From Fictibacillus marinisediminis (GTDB lineage Bacteria > Bacillota > Bacilli > Bacillales > Fictibacillaceae), in the NCBI RefSeq assembly GCF_023149135.1, contig NZ_JAIWJX010000002.1, positions 434,001 to 498,000 on the forward strand: a stretch of DNA of 64,000 bases, given 5' to 3'. A program made the translations under genes and the position numbers. The notes below the pieces were generated by a model that saw only the letters and a list, made by a program, of their open reading frames with translations, had not been told where the DNA came from and did not search any database. Below, in pieces: positions 43,174 to 51,699 of this stretch (position 1 is its first letter; each line of letters begins with the position of its first letter).

Positions 43174-43782
43174 ATGACAGAACAGGAATATGACGCCTTG
43201 CTTTACATAGAAACGGTCGGGGATCAAAAATGGTTTAATCCTTCTTCCCACTATCATCGTTATGAACCTACGCCATATGCGGCATTGGAGGAATTGGCGA
43301 GCCAGTATGAACTGAAAAGCAGTGACCGGTTCGTTGATTTTGGATGCGGGAAAGGCCGGGTCAGCTTTTATATGAACCATTTTCAGCAAGCGACCGTCTC
43401 CGGAGTCGAGATGAATGAGGAGTTTTATCAAGAAGCATTGAACAACAAGGAACGTTACAAGGAAAAGCATCACAAGGGAAGGGATGACATCCATTTTCAT
43501 TTGGGACTGGCGCAGGAGTATCCTGTGCATCCAGAAGACAATCGTTTCTATTTCTTTAATCCGTTTTCCATGCCGATTTTTATGAAGGTCATCCATAATA
43601 TTGTTTTATCAGTGGAAGCTTCATCAAGAGAGGTGGAGCTGATCCTGTATTATGCCTCTGAAGAGTACACATATTTTTTAGAATATCAGACGGCTTTTGA
43701 ATTAAAAGAGGAAATAAGGCTGAAGGATCTTTATGAAAAGAATCCTTATGAGAAGTTCTTGATTTATAAGCTGAACACATAA
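43174..43782 (+). CDS. class I SAM-dependent methyltransferase
   Basis: A 202-residue protein with a Rossmann methyltransferase core. Motif I is RFVDFGCGKGRVSFYM, motif post-I has GVEMNEEFYQEAL, and motif IV is RFYFFNPFSMPIF, which replaces the usual D-P-P-Y by N-P-F. The substrate is unknown. The N-terminal 50 residues (YIETVGDQKWFNPSSHYHRY) look like a substrate-recognition lid. An ATG at 43174 follows AGGAGCACC. A terminator shared with the convergent permease gene follows. Confidence 0.85.
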   Translation: MTEQEYDALLYIETVGDQKWFNPSSHYHRYEPTPYAALEELASQYELKSSDRFVDFGCGKGRVSFYMNHFQQATVSGVEMNEEFYQEALNNKERYKEKHHKGRDDIHFHLGLAQEYPVHPEDNRFYFFNPFSMPIFMKVIHNIVLSVEASSREVELILYYASEEYTYFLEYQTAFELKEEIRLKDLYEKNPYEKFLIYKLNT

Positions 43783-43820
43783 AAACAGGACCTGCCTCAA
43801 TGGGCACGTCCTGTTTTCTT
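43782..43820. terminator. bidirectional terminator between convergent genes
   Basis: AAAACAGGAC / GTCCTGTTTT stem with a small inner stem; AT-rich at both ends. Confidence 0.88.
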
Positions 43821-45326
43821 TTATTCTGCAATACGTTCAATCGGTTTGTCGGACGGAAACTGGGTGATGTTTTCGTATTCACCCGGCCGCAAGACGCTTT
43901 GGTCACCTTTCATCAAATAGGTGTAGGCAAACATGGAGATAAATAAACCGAACGTCCAGGCGTTATCCCATATAAAACGAAGCCCGGGAACAATCAAGCC
44001 GAGCACGGGTATGGCGACTCCAATAATCAGTGCGTACACACCGTTCTTATTGTAGCCGGAAGTGTAGTTGTACCGGCCGTTCAGTTCATACAATTCTTTC
44101 AGGGCCATCTGTCTGCGGCGGACGAGCCAATAGTCGGCGATTGCGATGCCGTCGATCGGGCCAAGCAATGCTCCGTACGTTCCGAGCCAGCCGAAGATAT
44201 AGTTGCCGAAGTTGGACATGATGAACCAAGGCTGCATGAGGATGGCGAATACTCCAGTGATGAGTGCGCCGATACCGAATGTGATGCGTTTTGGATATAG
44301 ATTTTCAATTGCACGGGCGGGAGCAACGATATTCGCACCGACATTGATGGTAAGGGATGCCATGGCGATAATAATGGTTCCTAAGAAGATAATGAATGGC
44401 GGGAATTTCGCAAGCAGCTGAACAGGATCCCAAATCGCTGAACCGAAAATAACAACCGTGGCTGATGTAACGGCGATTCCAATGAATGAGAAAATGCTCA
44501 TGGTGAGAGGAAGAGAGAAGCTTTGTGCGATCATTTGTGATTTCTGGCTTTTGGCGTAGCGGCAAAAGTCCGGGATATTCAAGGCAAGGGTGGCCCAAAA
44601 GGCAATGACCCCTGTCAATGTAGGGAAGAACACTTTTAAGAACTCACCGGTCGTCGTGAACTTGGATGGTGTGGATAAAATCGGTCCCCAGCCGCCTGCA
44701 TGAGTGAACGCCCAAATCATAAGAATAATAGCTGAGACTCCAACAACAGGCGCAGCGATCAAGCTTAAAATTTTTATTGCTTCAGGACCTTTGTAAGCCA
44801 CTCCGACGTTCAACGCCCAGAATAAAGCAAAGATGATGGCAGTATGTCCGGTCAGGTTTTTCCAGGCCGGGAATGAGGCGGATAATAAGACATCGATGGC
44901 GGTTGTCCCAATCCATGTATTGATTCCGAACCATCCGGCAGCTACAACCGCACGGGCTAGGGACGGGATGTGGGCTCCCTTGGATCCAAACCACAACCGT
45001 GCAAACACGGGATAAGGTATGCCGAATTTTGTTCCGGCATGGGAGTTTAATAGAATGGGAATGAGGACAATCACATTGCCCAGAAAGATCGTTCCAATGG
45101 CTTGCCACCAGTTCATGCCGAGAGAGATCATCCCGCTCGCCATCGTGTAGGCTGGAATGCACAAACACATTCCGATCCATAACGTCGCAAAGTTCAGGCC
45201 GCTCCAGGTATGCTCCTTTTCTGTCGTAGGCCTCAGATCATCGTTCCATAGTTCACTGTCACTTAAACTTCTAGTTACATCTTCGGACAAGGTTACGATA
45301 CCATTTTGTTCAATTTGCGTTTTCAT
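43821..45326 (-). CDS. NCS1-family nucleobase/allantoin permease
   Basis: About 501 residues and 12 expected membrane segments. Family marks are NDDLRPTTEKEHTWSGLNFATLWIGM before TM1, PVFARLWFGSKGAHIPSLAR between TM2 and TM3, GWFGINTWIG in TM3, and LNIPDFCRYAKSQKSQM in the loop after TM6. NCS1 carriers (Mhp1, PucI) import hydantoins, allantoin, uracil or cytosine with Na+ or H+; the substrate is not clear. GGGAGG lies 8 nt before ATG 45326. Monocistronic. Confidence 0.9.
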   Translation of the reverse strand: MKTQIEQNGIVTLSEDVTRSLSDSELWNDDLRPTTEKEHTWSGLNFATLWIGMCLCIPAYTMASGMISLGMNWWQAIGTIFLGNVIVLIPILLNSHAGTKFGIPYPVFARLWFGSKGAHIPSLARAVVAAGWFGINTWIGTTAIDVLLSASFPAWKNLTGHTAIIFALFWALNVGVAYKGPEAIKILSLIAAPVVGVSAIILMIWAFTHAGGWGPILSTPSKFTTTGEFLKVFFPTLTGVIAFWATLALNIPDFCRYAKSQKSQMIAQSFSLPLTMSIFSFIGIAVTSATVVIFGSAIWDPVQLLAKFPPFIIFLGTIIIAMASLTINVGANIVAPARAIENLYPKRITFGIGALITGVFAILMQPWFIMSNFGNYIFGWLGTYGALLGPIDGIAIADYWLVRRRQMALKELYELNGRYNYTSGYNKNGVYALIIGVAIPVLGLIVPGLRFIWDNAWTFGLFISMFAYTYLMKGDQSVLRPGEYENITQFPSDKPIERIAE

Positions 45327-45535
45327 CAAAGAATACCTCCCTTTTCTGGCAACTCAAATTAACGGTTCAAAAGACGTGACGTTTCAAGCGACCCTCCTCA
45401 CCTCTCGTTATTTTGAAACTCAAACTTTTAAAAAATTCGCCATATGAACAATAAAAACCTTCTTCCCAAAAATTAAAGGGGTATTACCCTCAGAAGAGAA
45501 TAGTATCAAGGAAGTTTCTTTAAGAGAGAGGGAAA

Positions 45536-46627
45536 GTGAAATTGAGCGGTACATTTACAAAAGCATTTAAACAGGCAGACTATCACGTCAGCGGCCACGG
45601 TTCGAGAAATCTTCAAGTATTAAAAGATGCCCTGGAAAGCTATGACGGCGGGATGGAAAGTGATATGTACGGAAGCGGGAAGGTCATTAAAGACTTTCAG
45701 GAGAAGATGGCAGAGGTGCTGGGAAAAGAGGATGCGGTGTTTTTTCCGAGCGGAACGATGGCCCAGCAGATTGCCCTTAGGATCTGGTGTGATGAAAAAG
45801 GACTGAAGAGGGTGGCATATCATCCACTGTGTCATTTGGAGATACATGAGGAAGACGGGCTGAAGGAGCTGCATCACATCAAGCCTGTTTTGCTGGCTGA
45901 TGAGAGCCGTTTAATTGCGCTGGAAGATGTCGTGAATATGAAAGAAGAGATTGCTTGTTTATTGCTGGAGCTCCCGCAGCGTGAAATCGGCGGCCAGCTG
46001 CCCGACTATTCAACGCTTGAGGAAATCTCTGCTTACTGCCGAGAAAAAGGAATTAAGCTGCACATGGACGGTGCTCGTCTTTTCGAGATCCTTCCTTTTT
46101 ATCAAAAATCGGCTGCGGAAGTTTGTTCACTTTTTGATAGTGTCTATGTATCTGTTTACAAGGGAATTGGCGGGATTGCGGGAGCTGTTCTGGCAGGTGG
46201 TAAGGATTTTATTGATAAATCGAAGGTGTGGAAAAGGCGGCATGGCGGAGATTTAATCAGCCTTTATCCTTACATCCTGAGTGCGGACTTTTATTTTGGC
46301 CAAAGGCAGGAGAAGATGGCTCAATATTATAAAGAAGCGAAGGAGCTTGCAGGATTTTATAATGAATGCCATAGGGTTTCTACAAGACCTGCCGAGCCTG
46401 TTTCAAATATGTTTCATGTCCATTTTGAAGCGCCTAAAGAGACGATGGAGTCTTTGTTGGCAGGCTTATATGAAGAAACAGGAATTGGTCTTAGCGGCCA
46501 CATCCGAGAGATTAATGAACAAACAAGCTATTTTGAAGTAAGTGCGGGTGATTTATACGGTAAGGTGCCAGAGGAGAAGCTAAAGTGTGCTTTTCAGAAA
46601 CTGGATGAGAAGATGAGAGGGCTTTAA
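45536..46627 (+). CDS. PLP-dependent threonine aldolase/beta-eliminating lyase
   Basis: A 363-residue fold-type I PLP enzyme of the low-specificity L-threonine aldolase group: NLQVLKDALESYDGGMESDMYGSG, the glycine-rich AVFFPSGTMAQQIALR, LHMDGARLFEI (PLP-ring Asp) and SVYKGIGGIAGAVLAG with the Schiff-base Lys. Cleaves L-threonine or allo-threonine to glycine and acetaldehyde, or acts on related beta-hydroxy amino acids. The start is GTG 45536 or TTG 45542 (AGAGAGGGA gives better spacing for the TTG). Confidence 0.9.
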   Translation: MKLSGTFTKAFKQADYHVSGHGSRNLQVLKDALESYDGGMESDMYGSGKVIKDFQEKMAEVLGKEDAVFFPSGTMAQQIALRIWCDEKGLKRVAYHPLCHLEIHEEDGLKELHHIKPVLLADESRLIALEDVVNMKEEIACLLLELPQREIGGQLPDYSTLEEISAYCREKGIKLHMDGARLFEILPFYQKSAAEVCSLFDSVYVSVYKGIGGIAGAVLAGGKDFIDKSKVWKRRHGGDLISLYPYILSADFYFGQRQEKMAQYYKEAKELAGFYNECHRVSTRPAEPVSNMFHVHFEAPKETMESLLAGLYEETGIGLSGHIREINEQTSYFEVSAGDLYGKVPEEKLKCAFQKLDEKMRGL

Positions 46628-46636
46628 AATGAACAC

Positions 46637-46672
46637 AAAAAAGATGCGCTGTACGTCGAGCGCATCTTTTTT
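46637..46672 (+). terminator. rho-independent terminator
   Basis: AAAAAGATGCGCT / AGCGCATCTTTTTT stem-loop with T run after the threonine aldolase gene. Confidence 0.9.
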
Positions 46673-46859
46673 ATATGGTATCCATCATCCAATCCCGGTG
46701 TTCAAAGATTTTGCAGGCCGTTTCTTCCATATCGCATAGAACTTCCAGTCAAGATAACTGTCTCCTTAAATTGGTTTTGTTCATCATTATCCTTTAAGGA
46801 GAGGTAATCATAGAGCAGAAAAAAGAAATCTTTCTCTCATATGATGAGAAGGAGTCCAT
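46671..46859 (-). pseudogene. broken remnant of an unrecognised short gene
   Basis: Three minus-strand frames carry protein-like stretches in series: MDSFSSYERK from ATG 46859, then FLLYDYLSLKDNDEQNQFKE TVIL, then LCDMEETACKIFEHRDWM MDTI ending at 46671. Joined, they make about 62 residues interrupted by two frameshifts. The family is not recognised. It sits between the aldolase terminator and the SRPBCC gene, and explains this 190-bp gap. Confidence 0.4.
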
Positions 46860-46866
46860 GAATTGT

Positions 46867-47322
46867 CTAGATTGAAACAGCTGACAGGGTTTGTCCGGTT
46901 TCAAGGAAGCTTTTTAAATTACTTATTACCGCTGGCCAGCCATTGTTAAATCCTTCAAATGTATGATTATCCTCTACAATGTCAGATTCCAAAAGATTTT
47001 CATGCGTAAGTGTCAGTTTTACGGTCGTGTTTAGAGGATGTAATTCAAAAGTTGCGATTGTAGGACTTTGCCTTGGAGTATCGTCACCCTTATAGGTCCA
47101 TGTAAAGGAAAGCAATTTGTGCGGTTCACATTTTAAAATCTTGCCGTAGTCGGTAACTTCGCCGTTCCGAGAATAGGTGACATCAGATCCTTCTTTCCAT
47201 TCAGATTCAACTCGGCTGCCGAAAAAGTATTTCTCTGTAAATTCACCATCAGTTAAGGCATTCCATAGCTTTTCGGGTGTGGTGGCAATATAGGTCACAT
47301 AAACGAATACAGGCTTAGTCAT
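46867..47322 (-). CDS. SRPBCC/AHSA1 protein paired with ArsR (second pair)
   Basis: A 151-residue AHSA1-type protein: FVYVTYIATTPEKLWNALTDGEFTEKYFFG at the N-terminus, GSDVTYSRNGEVTDYGKILKCEPHKLLSFTW in the middle, and a long C-terminal helix FEGFNNGWPAVISNLKSFLE. It fits the group that binds hydrophobic molecules. The start lies 8 bp inside the upstream ArsR gene (RBS GAGGAGGATAAGAG), so the two are translationally coupled. It has the same partner type as at 42332 but a distinct sequence. Confidence 0.9.
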   Translation of the reverse strand: MTKPVFVYVTYIATTPEKLWNALTDGEFTEKYFFGSRVESEWKEGSDVTYSRNGEVTDYGKILKCEPHKLLSFTWTYKGDDTPRQSPTIATFELHPLNTTVKLTLTHENLLESDIVEDNHTFEGFNNGWPAVISNLKSFLETGQTLSAVSI

Positions 47323-47644
47323 TTCTCTTATCCTCCTCTAATCTTTTTTTTAGATTATTTAATGCTTCTAAATGATGGCTCTCATATTTATGAATCCAGC
47401 GGTGATAAATCTCGCTGATCGGCAGAGGGTTGAGGTAATGAAGCTTCTCCCGCCCTTGCCAAGATATTGCTACAAGATTTGCATCTTCTAAACTGGAAAG
47501 GTGTTTTGTTACAGCCTGCCGGGACATTTTAAGATGCTGGCATAATTCGCTCAATGTCTGCCCGTTTTTCAGATACAATTCATCAAGAAGTTTTCTGCGG
47601 CTGGCATCGGCAAGAGCCTTGAAGATCTTATCGATGAGTTTCAA
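47315..47644 (-). CDS. ArsR-family winged-helix regulator (second pair)
   Basis: A 109-residue regulator: FKALADASRRKLLDELYLKNGQTLSELCQHLKMSRQAVTKHLSSL with the HTH at 33-52, a wing WQGREKLHYLNPLPI, and a C-terminal helix HHLEALNNLKKRLEE. No metal-binding Cys are present. It heads a two-gene operon with an SRPBCC gene. A consensus promoter with a palindrome between -35 and -10 lies directly upstream, so it probably represses itself. Confidence 0.9.
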   Translation of the reverse strand: MKLIDKIFKALADASRRKLLDELYLKNGQTLSELCQHLKMSRQAVTKHLSSLEDANLVAISWQGREKLHYLNPLPISEIYHRWIHKYESHHLEALNNLKKRLEEDKRND

Positions 47645-47660
47645 CCTCCCTTAATACAAC

Positions 47661-47690
47661 ATTATAGGCAACTAATAAGTTGCATGTCAA
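47661..47690 (-). promoter_or_regulatory. consensus SigA promoter with ArsR-type operator in the spacer
   Basis: On the minus strand: TTGACA (47690-47685), 18 nt, TATAAT (47666-47661). GCAACT-AATA-AGTTGC (47668-47683) is a perfect palindrome inside the spacer. Confidence 0.85.
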
Positions 47691-47848
47691 ACGTCATTCG
47701 TTGTCTTCTTAAAAGTTTTCAGTAAAAGTTTAAAAGCTTTTAGGTAAATGTTCTTATAAAATAGTAATTTTTAGTAATTTCGTCCAATACCTTCATCGTC
47801 ATTTGTTTCTTACAATAAGGAAAGATAAACAGCAAAGGATGAGGTGCG

Positions 47849-48160
47849 TTGTTTGATAAGCAAAAAAACAGGCTGCAGGCAGAAATGCTGGAGTGGTATT
47901 ATGGCAAGTTGGAGCATTTGATGCAAACGCTTGACCAGCTGAGATGGGACCGTAACCGTGTGCTGACCAAAGCACAAAGCTGGGAAAGCAGGAGCAAAGC
48001 CACCTACCAGCAGATCATGAGCGAAGCTGCCGTTACGCATTTTGCAGCCGCCAGTACGGGAGAACAGCTGAAGGATGCGTTGAAAAGAGAAGCCTGCCGG
48101 CTAAGGGACGAGGCGGACGAATTCGAAGGACGAGAGAGGCTGAAAGAGCAGAACCTTTGA
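47849..48160 (+). CDS. hypothetical helical protein (103 aa)
   Basis: No family is recognised. A highly charged, all-helical protein of 103 residues starting at TTG 47849 (AGGATGAGG upstream). Residues 5-60 (RLQAEMLEWYYGKLEHLMQT and on) and the end (LKREACRLRDEADEFEGRER) have heptad-like spacing, so a coiled coil is likely. It has no signal peptide. It stands alone and ends directly before the first copy of the 50-bp palindrome. Confidence 0.65.
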   Translation: MFDKQKNRLQAEMLEWYYGKLEHLMQTLDQLRWDRNRVLTKAQSWESRSKATYQQIMSEAAVTHFAAASTGEQLKDALKREACRLRDEADEFEGRERLKEQNL

Positions 48161-48166
48161 AGAACA

Positions 48167-48216
48167 GGTGCCAGGCACCGCAATTACACAAGTGTGTAAT
48201 CGTGGTGCCTGGCACC
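48167..48216. repeat. 50-bp nested palindrome, copy 1
   Basis: Outer arms start GGTGCCAGGCACC and pair over 23 nt with two mismatches; the inner arms are ATTACAC/GTGTAAT. GGTGCCAGGCACC is itself a palindrome. The sequence is identical, base for base, to 49138-49187. It can act as a hairpin at transcript ends. Confidence 0.9.
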
Positions 48217-48290
48217 TATTTATTTTGCCATAAAACTTTGAATGTAGGGTATATCACTAGTAAATGTATATCTTGCTAGGGAGGAATTTT

Positions 48291-49127
48291 ATGAAGTGGA
48301 AAGGCAGAAGGCAGAGTACGAATGTTGAGGACCGGAGAGGAATGGGAGGTAAAACACTGGTTGGGGGAGGTATCGGCGGTATTGTGATCGTTCTGATCGT
48401 AATGATGCTTGGCGGCAATCCAGGTGATCTGTTGAACGGTATGACGGATAACGGGTCAAATCAATCTGTTCCTTATAAAGAATCAGATCAGGAAAAGGAG
48501 CTTGCTTCGTTTGTGTCTGTTGTCCTTGCTGACACAGAGGATGTTTGGACGAAGGAGTTTAAGGAAGAGGGCAAGGTTTACAAAAAGCCAAAGCTTGTCC
48601 TATATAACGGCAGTGTCCAGTCTGCGTGCGGGACAGCGGGATCGTCAGTGGGACCGTTCTATTGTCCAGGTGACCAGAAGCTGTACATTGATTTAAGCTT
48701 TTATCAGGACCTGAAAAATGAATTTCACGCTCCTGGCGATTTTGCGATGGCGTATGTTTTAGCTCATGAGGTAGGGCATCACGTGCAGAATCTGTTGGGA
48801 ACGATGGATCAGAACTCACGCCAACACTTGAGCAAGAAACAAGCGAATGCCCAGTCCGTTCGGGTTGAGCTGCAGGCTGATTATCTGGCGGGTGTATGGG
48901 CGCATCATGCACAGGGAATGGATCTGCTCGAAAAAGGTGATTTGAAGGAGGCCATCACTGCAGCAAGTGCAGTGGGTGATGACACCCTGCAAAAAAAGGC
49001 GCAAGGGTATGCTGTACCTGAGAGCTTTACTCACGGAAGCTCCGAGCAAAGGATGCGCTGGTTTAATAAAGGGTTCAAGAACGGAACAATTGAAGGTGGA
49101 GACACATTTCACGCGAAGGATCTTTAA
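48291..49127 (+). CDS. ypfJ: neutral zinc metallopeptidase YpfJ
   Basis: A 278-residue membrane-anchored metalloprotease. Short basic N-terminus (MKWKGRRQSTNVEDRRG), one membrane segment (GGIGGIVIVLIVMMLGGN), and an extracytoplasmic domain with SACGTAGSSVGPFYCPGDQKLYIDLSFY and the zinc site AHEVGHHVQNLLG (H-E-x-x-H), followed by ELQADYLAGVWA with the third ligand. The family (YpfJ/KPN_02809) is widespread but its substrate is unknown. GGGAGG supports ATG 48291. It is bracketed by two identical 50-bp palindromes. Confidence 0.92.
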   Translation: MKWKGRRQSTNVEDRRGMGGKTLVGGGIGGIVIVLIVMMLGGNPGDLLNGMTDNGSNQSVPYKESDQEKELASFVSVVLADTEDVWTKEFKEEGKVYKKPKLVLYNGSVQSACGTAGSSVGPFYCPGDQKLYIDLSFYQDLKNEFHAPGDFAMAYVLAHEVGHHVQNLLGTMDQNSRQHLSKKQANAQSVRVELQADYLAGVWAHHAQGMDLLEKGDLKEAITAASAVGDDTLQKKAQGYAVPESFTHGSSEQRMRWFNKGFKNGTIEGGDTFHAKDL

Positions 49128-49137
49128 ATAACTAAAG

Positions 49138-49187
49138 GGTGCCAGGCACCGCAATTACACAAGTGTGTAATCGTGGTGCCTGGCACC
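49138..49187. repeat. 50-bp nested palindrome, copy 2
   Basis: Identical to 48167-48216 and in the same orientation. It lies between the convergent ends of ypfJ and the SSS transporter gene, where it may serve as a bidirectional terminator. Confidence 0.9.
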
Positions 49188-49193
49188 CTTAGA

Positions 49194-50693
49194 TTATGCT
49201 CCTTTGCGGACAGAGGCTGTTTCTTTAGCCAGCTCGTTAAACAAGTAGTCTTTGACTGGGTTGCTTGCACTCTTCGTTTTCTTCACAAACAGCGGATTCA
49301 GAACGAAAACGGTCAGGAAGTTTGCAGACAGTCCCCAGAATCCTTCATAGATACCAAACGAGGTGCCGGTTGAATAGACAGTGAAGGTAACCGCTAATCC
49401 AACGATCAACCCTATAATAGTAGCTTCTCTCGTCTGGTTCCGCCAGAACAGACTGATGACGATGGCCGGGAAAATCTGCACCATGCCGGAAACGCCAAGA
49501 AGCTGCAAGGAAACGAGAGCAGTAGGGAAGACGAGGCCGAACAACAGAGCGAGTCCAATAACGACGAACACCATTCCGCGCGTGATCATCGTTAGCCGGG
49601 GCCCTTTCACCTCAGGATTAATCAAGTCACGGTAAATGTTATTGGCAAATAAATTGGATGCACCAATCGCCATGATGGAGCACGGAATGAGTGATGCTAG
49701 TGCGATCGTTGAATACGCCAGTCCTTGAGCAACACCGCCATAAGAGGTTTGGATCAGGCTTAATAAAGCAAAGCGGGGATCGGTCCCTTTTGGCAGTACT
49801 AGAAAAGCAATAAATCCAAGGAAAACAACGAGAATCAGTACGATATTGTATAAAGGCAGAAACATCGCATTTTTCCGAAGCGCATCACCGCTTTTAGCCG
49901 TAAATACACCGGTGGCCGCATGAGCCCACATGAAGAGCGCAAGCGATGAAACCAGGGAAGCGGTAATGAACCAAGGAATTCCTTTCGGCCCTGAGTTTGG
50001 AATGGTTAAGAGCTGCGGTGCTTCTTTAACAATGTGATCCACCATAGGGTTCCAGCCCCCAAAGTGAATGATCGGCAGGGATACGACCATAAACAGCATG
50101 ATCGCCCAAACAAGAACATCTTTAATAATTGCCGTGTAGGTTGGACCTTTAATCCCGCTGAAAAAGGTATAAAGGGCAACCAGCAAAAACGATGTGATGA
50201 CGACGACTTTTACATTTATAAAACCAGTTCCCGCTACCTGAAGCGTATCCTGAATTCCGCTTAGCTGCAGGCAGATGTATGGAATGAGCATCAGCACCCC
50301 GACAATAGCAATGAGTGCGGAAAGAAGCTTGCTGTCAAAGCGTTCTCTCGCATAATCAGCAAGAGTCGTTAATTTATGGTGATTCGCTACTTTCCAAAGT
50401 TTTGGAAGGAAAAAGTAAGAGATAAAGAATGCGAGTACGGAATATGGGATAGCAAAGAAGGCAAGGCTTCCAGCGGTATAAGCCGTACTTGTCAGTCCAA
50501 GGAATGTATAGGCCGTGTATAGATCAGCCCCTACAAGGAACCAGACGAGCAAGCCTCCAAAACGCCTTCCACCGACAGACCATTCTTCAACCGAACTTCG
50601 GACGGCCTTATCCCTTCCGGCCAGGAAACCGATTAAAACGACAGTGAGAATAACAAAGATGGTAATGGACAGTGCTGTAAGATTTCCCTGCAT
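49194..50693 (-). CDS. sodium:solute symporter (YhjB/MctP-like)
   Basis: A 499-residue SSS-family carrier with about 13 membrane segments: the early VEEWSVGGRRFGGLLVWFLVGADLYTAYTFLG stretch, then YGGVAQGLAYSTIALASLIPCSIMAIGASNLFANNIYRDL, the SSS signature region. Such proteins import monocarboxylates or related anions with Na+. The gene begins 1 bp after the DUF3311 stop (GGGAGG inside that gene's end), the same arrangement as B. subtilis yhjC-yhjB. DUF3311 is thought to be an accessory subunit. Confidence 0.9.
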   Translation of the reverse strand: MQGNLTALSITIFVILTVVLIGFLAGRDKAVRSSVEEWSVGGRRFGGLLVWFLVGADLYTAYTFLGLTSTAYTAGSLAFFAIPYSVLAFFISYFFLPKLWKVANHHKLTTLADYARERFDSKLLSALIAIVGVLMLIPYICLQLSGIQDTLQVAGTGFINVKVVVITSFLLVALYTFFSGIKGPTYTAIIKDVLVWAIMLFMVVSLPIIHFGGWNPMVDHIVKEAPQLLTIPNSGPKGIPWFITASLVSSLALFMWAHAATGVFTAKSGDALRKNAMFLPLYNIVLILVVFLGFIAFLVLPKGTDPRFALLSLIQTSYGGVAQGLAYSTIALASLIPCSIMAIGASNLFANNIYRDLINPEVKGPRLTMITRGMVFVVIGLALLFGLVFPTALVSLQLLGVSGMVQIFPAIVISLFWRNQTREATIIGLIVGLAVTFTVYSTGTSFGIYEGFWGLSANFLTVFVLNPLFVKKTKSASNPVKDYLFNELAKETASVRKGA

Positions 50694-50694
50694 T

Positions 50695-50895
50695 TTAATG
50701 TAAGCCTCCCTTTGATTTCTGAAGATGATAGATTCCCAATGTACATAAAGGGGTTAGGACGATCCATAGGAACAGCCAGAAGTGGAGAAACGGCAATCCC
50801 AGAATGATGGGGCCGATCCGATTTACAAATGGCAAAATAGCAAGTTGTGCGAGGAAAGGAAGAACAATGAATAAGATCAGTAAAAATTTTTTCAT
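50695..50895 (-). CDS. DUF3311 small membrane protein (YhjC-like)
   Basis: A 66-residue protein with two membrane segments: FLLILFIVLPFLAQLAILPF, and FLHFWLFLWIVLTPLCTLGI. DUF3311 genes regularly precede SSS transporter genes, and the encoded peptide is believed to assist the carrier. It starts an operon whose second gene is the symporter. The 234 bp upstream (50896-51129) holds only its 5' region and AT-rich sequence; I see no other feature there. Confidence 0.88.
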   Translation of the reverse strand: MKKFLLILFIVLPFLAQLAILPFVNRIGPIILGLPFLHFWLFLWIVLTPLCTLGIYHLQKSKGGLH

Positions 50896-51129
50896 GATGC
50901 CGACTCCTTCATAGGTGATTAGTCACAAGATTTTTTATGGAATGTTGACTATCATATCAGCAATGCAGCCGGCAAACAAGAGCAATTAAAAGAATTGTTA
51001 AAATATTTAGTATAAAAAGAAAATGATAGGGCTTACATTTAATTTATTTAATTTTTATCCATCAAAGGTATAAAAAAAACTCCTGGATTTTGTATGTGAG
51101 CCACACAGATTCAGAAGTAATCATTAAGC

Positions 51130-51678
51130 CTATTTCTCAAAAACATACACCTTCCCATGTTCAATGCGGCGGCCGAGCTTTGGTCCGGTAAAGCCGCGCT
51201 TAAGCAATTCTTTTCTCATGAACATCATCACACCGCCATGGCAGACGATCAAAATGTCTTCGCCCTCGTTTTCAATGATCCGGTTCAGCGTTTCATTCAT
51301 CAACCGGATGATTTCTTCCTTGCCGGGGGACTGAGAAGGGTGCTTCATCAGCCAGGCGAGCCGGATGAAAAGGAGGTGAATGGCCAGCGGCAGTTTGACT
51401 TTGGAACGAAAGAAAGGCGAGAGGGGGATCTCGCGCAATTCTTTCATGAGGATAATCTCTCCATCAAACGCACGGCGGGCCGTCTTTTCTGCCCTTGAAA
51501 GATTACTGGAATAACAGGTTTTCCAATCTACACCGCCTAGGTCTATCTCGCTCTCCTCAATTTCTGAAGCATCATACTCTTTAACCCATTCCATCAATTC
51601 CTCTGATGAAAAGAAACCATTCGGATACCCTCTTGTTACTTTAAAATGGCGCATCAACCCGACTTTAATAACACGCAA
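51130..51678 (-). CDS. histidine phosphatase family protein
   Basis: A 182-residue phosphoglycerate-mutase-like protein. The phospho-acceptor motif VGLMRHFKVTRG (R-H) is at the N-terminus, SSNLSRAEKTARRAF and KELREIPLSPF follow, and DILIVCHGGVMMFMRKEL near 150 carries the second His. The substrate could be a sugar phosphate or a cofactor phosphate. Start is TTG 51678 by reading frame, with GATGGGGG close upstream. It lies 21 bp after the TetR gene and may be the last gene of that operon. Confidence 0.85.
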   Translation of the reverse strand: MRVIKVGLMRHFKVTRGYPNGFFSSEELMEWVKEYDASEIEESEIDLGGVDWKTCYSSNLSRAEKTARRAFDGEIILMKELREIPLSPFFRSKVKLPLAIHLLFIRLAWLMKHPSQSPGKEEIIRLMNETLNRIIENEGEDILIVCHGGVMMFMRKELLKRGFTGPKLGRRIEHGKVYVFEK

Positions 51679-51699
51679 CCCCCATCAGCCAACTCGGCC

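Noticed and set aside
48559..48912. Minus-strand frames opposite ypfJ
   Set aside because: The plus strand carries the HExxH zinc protease; the antisense frames have atypical composition.
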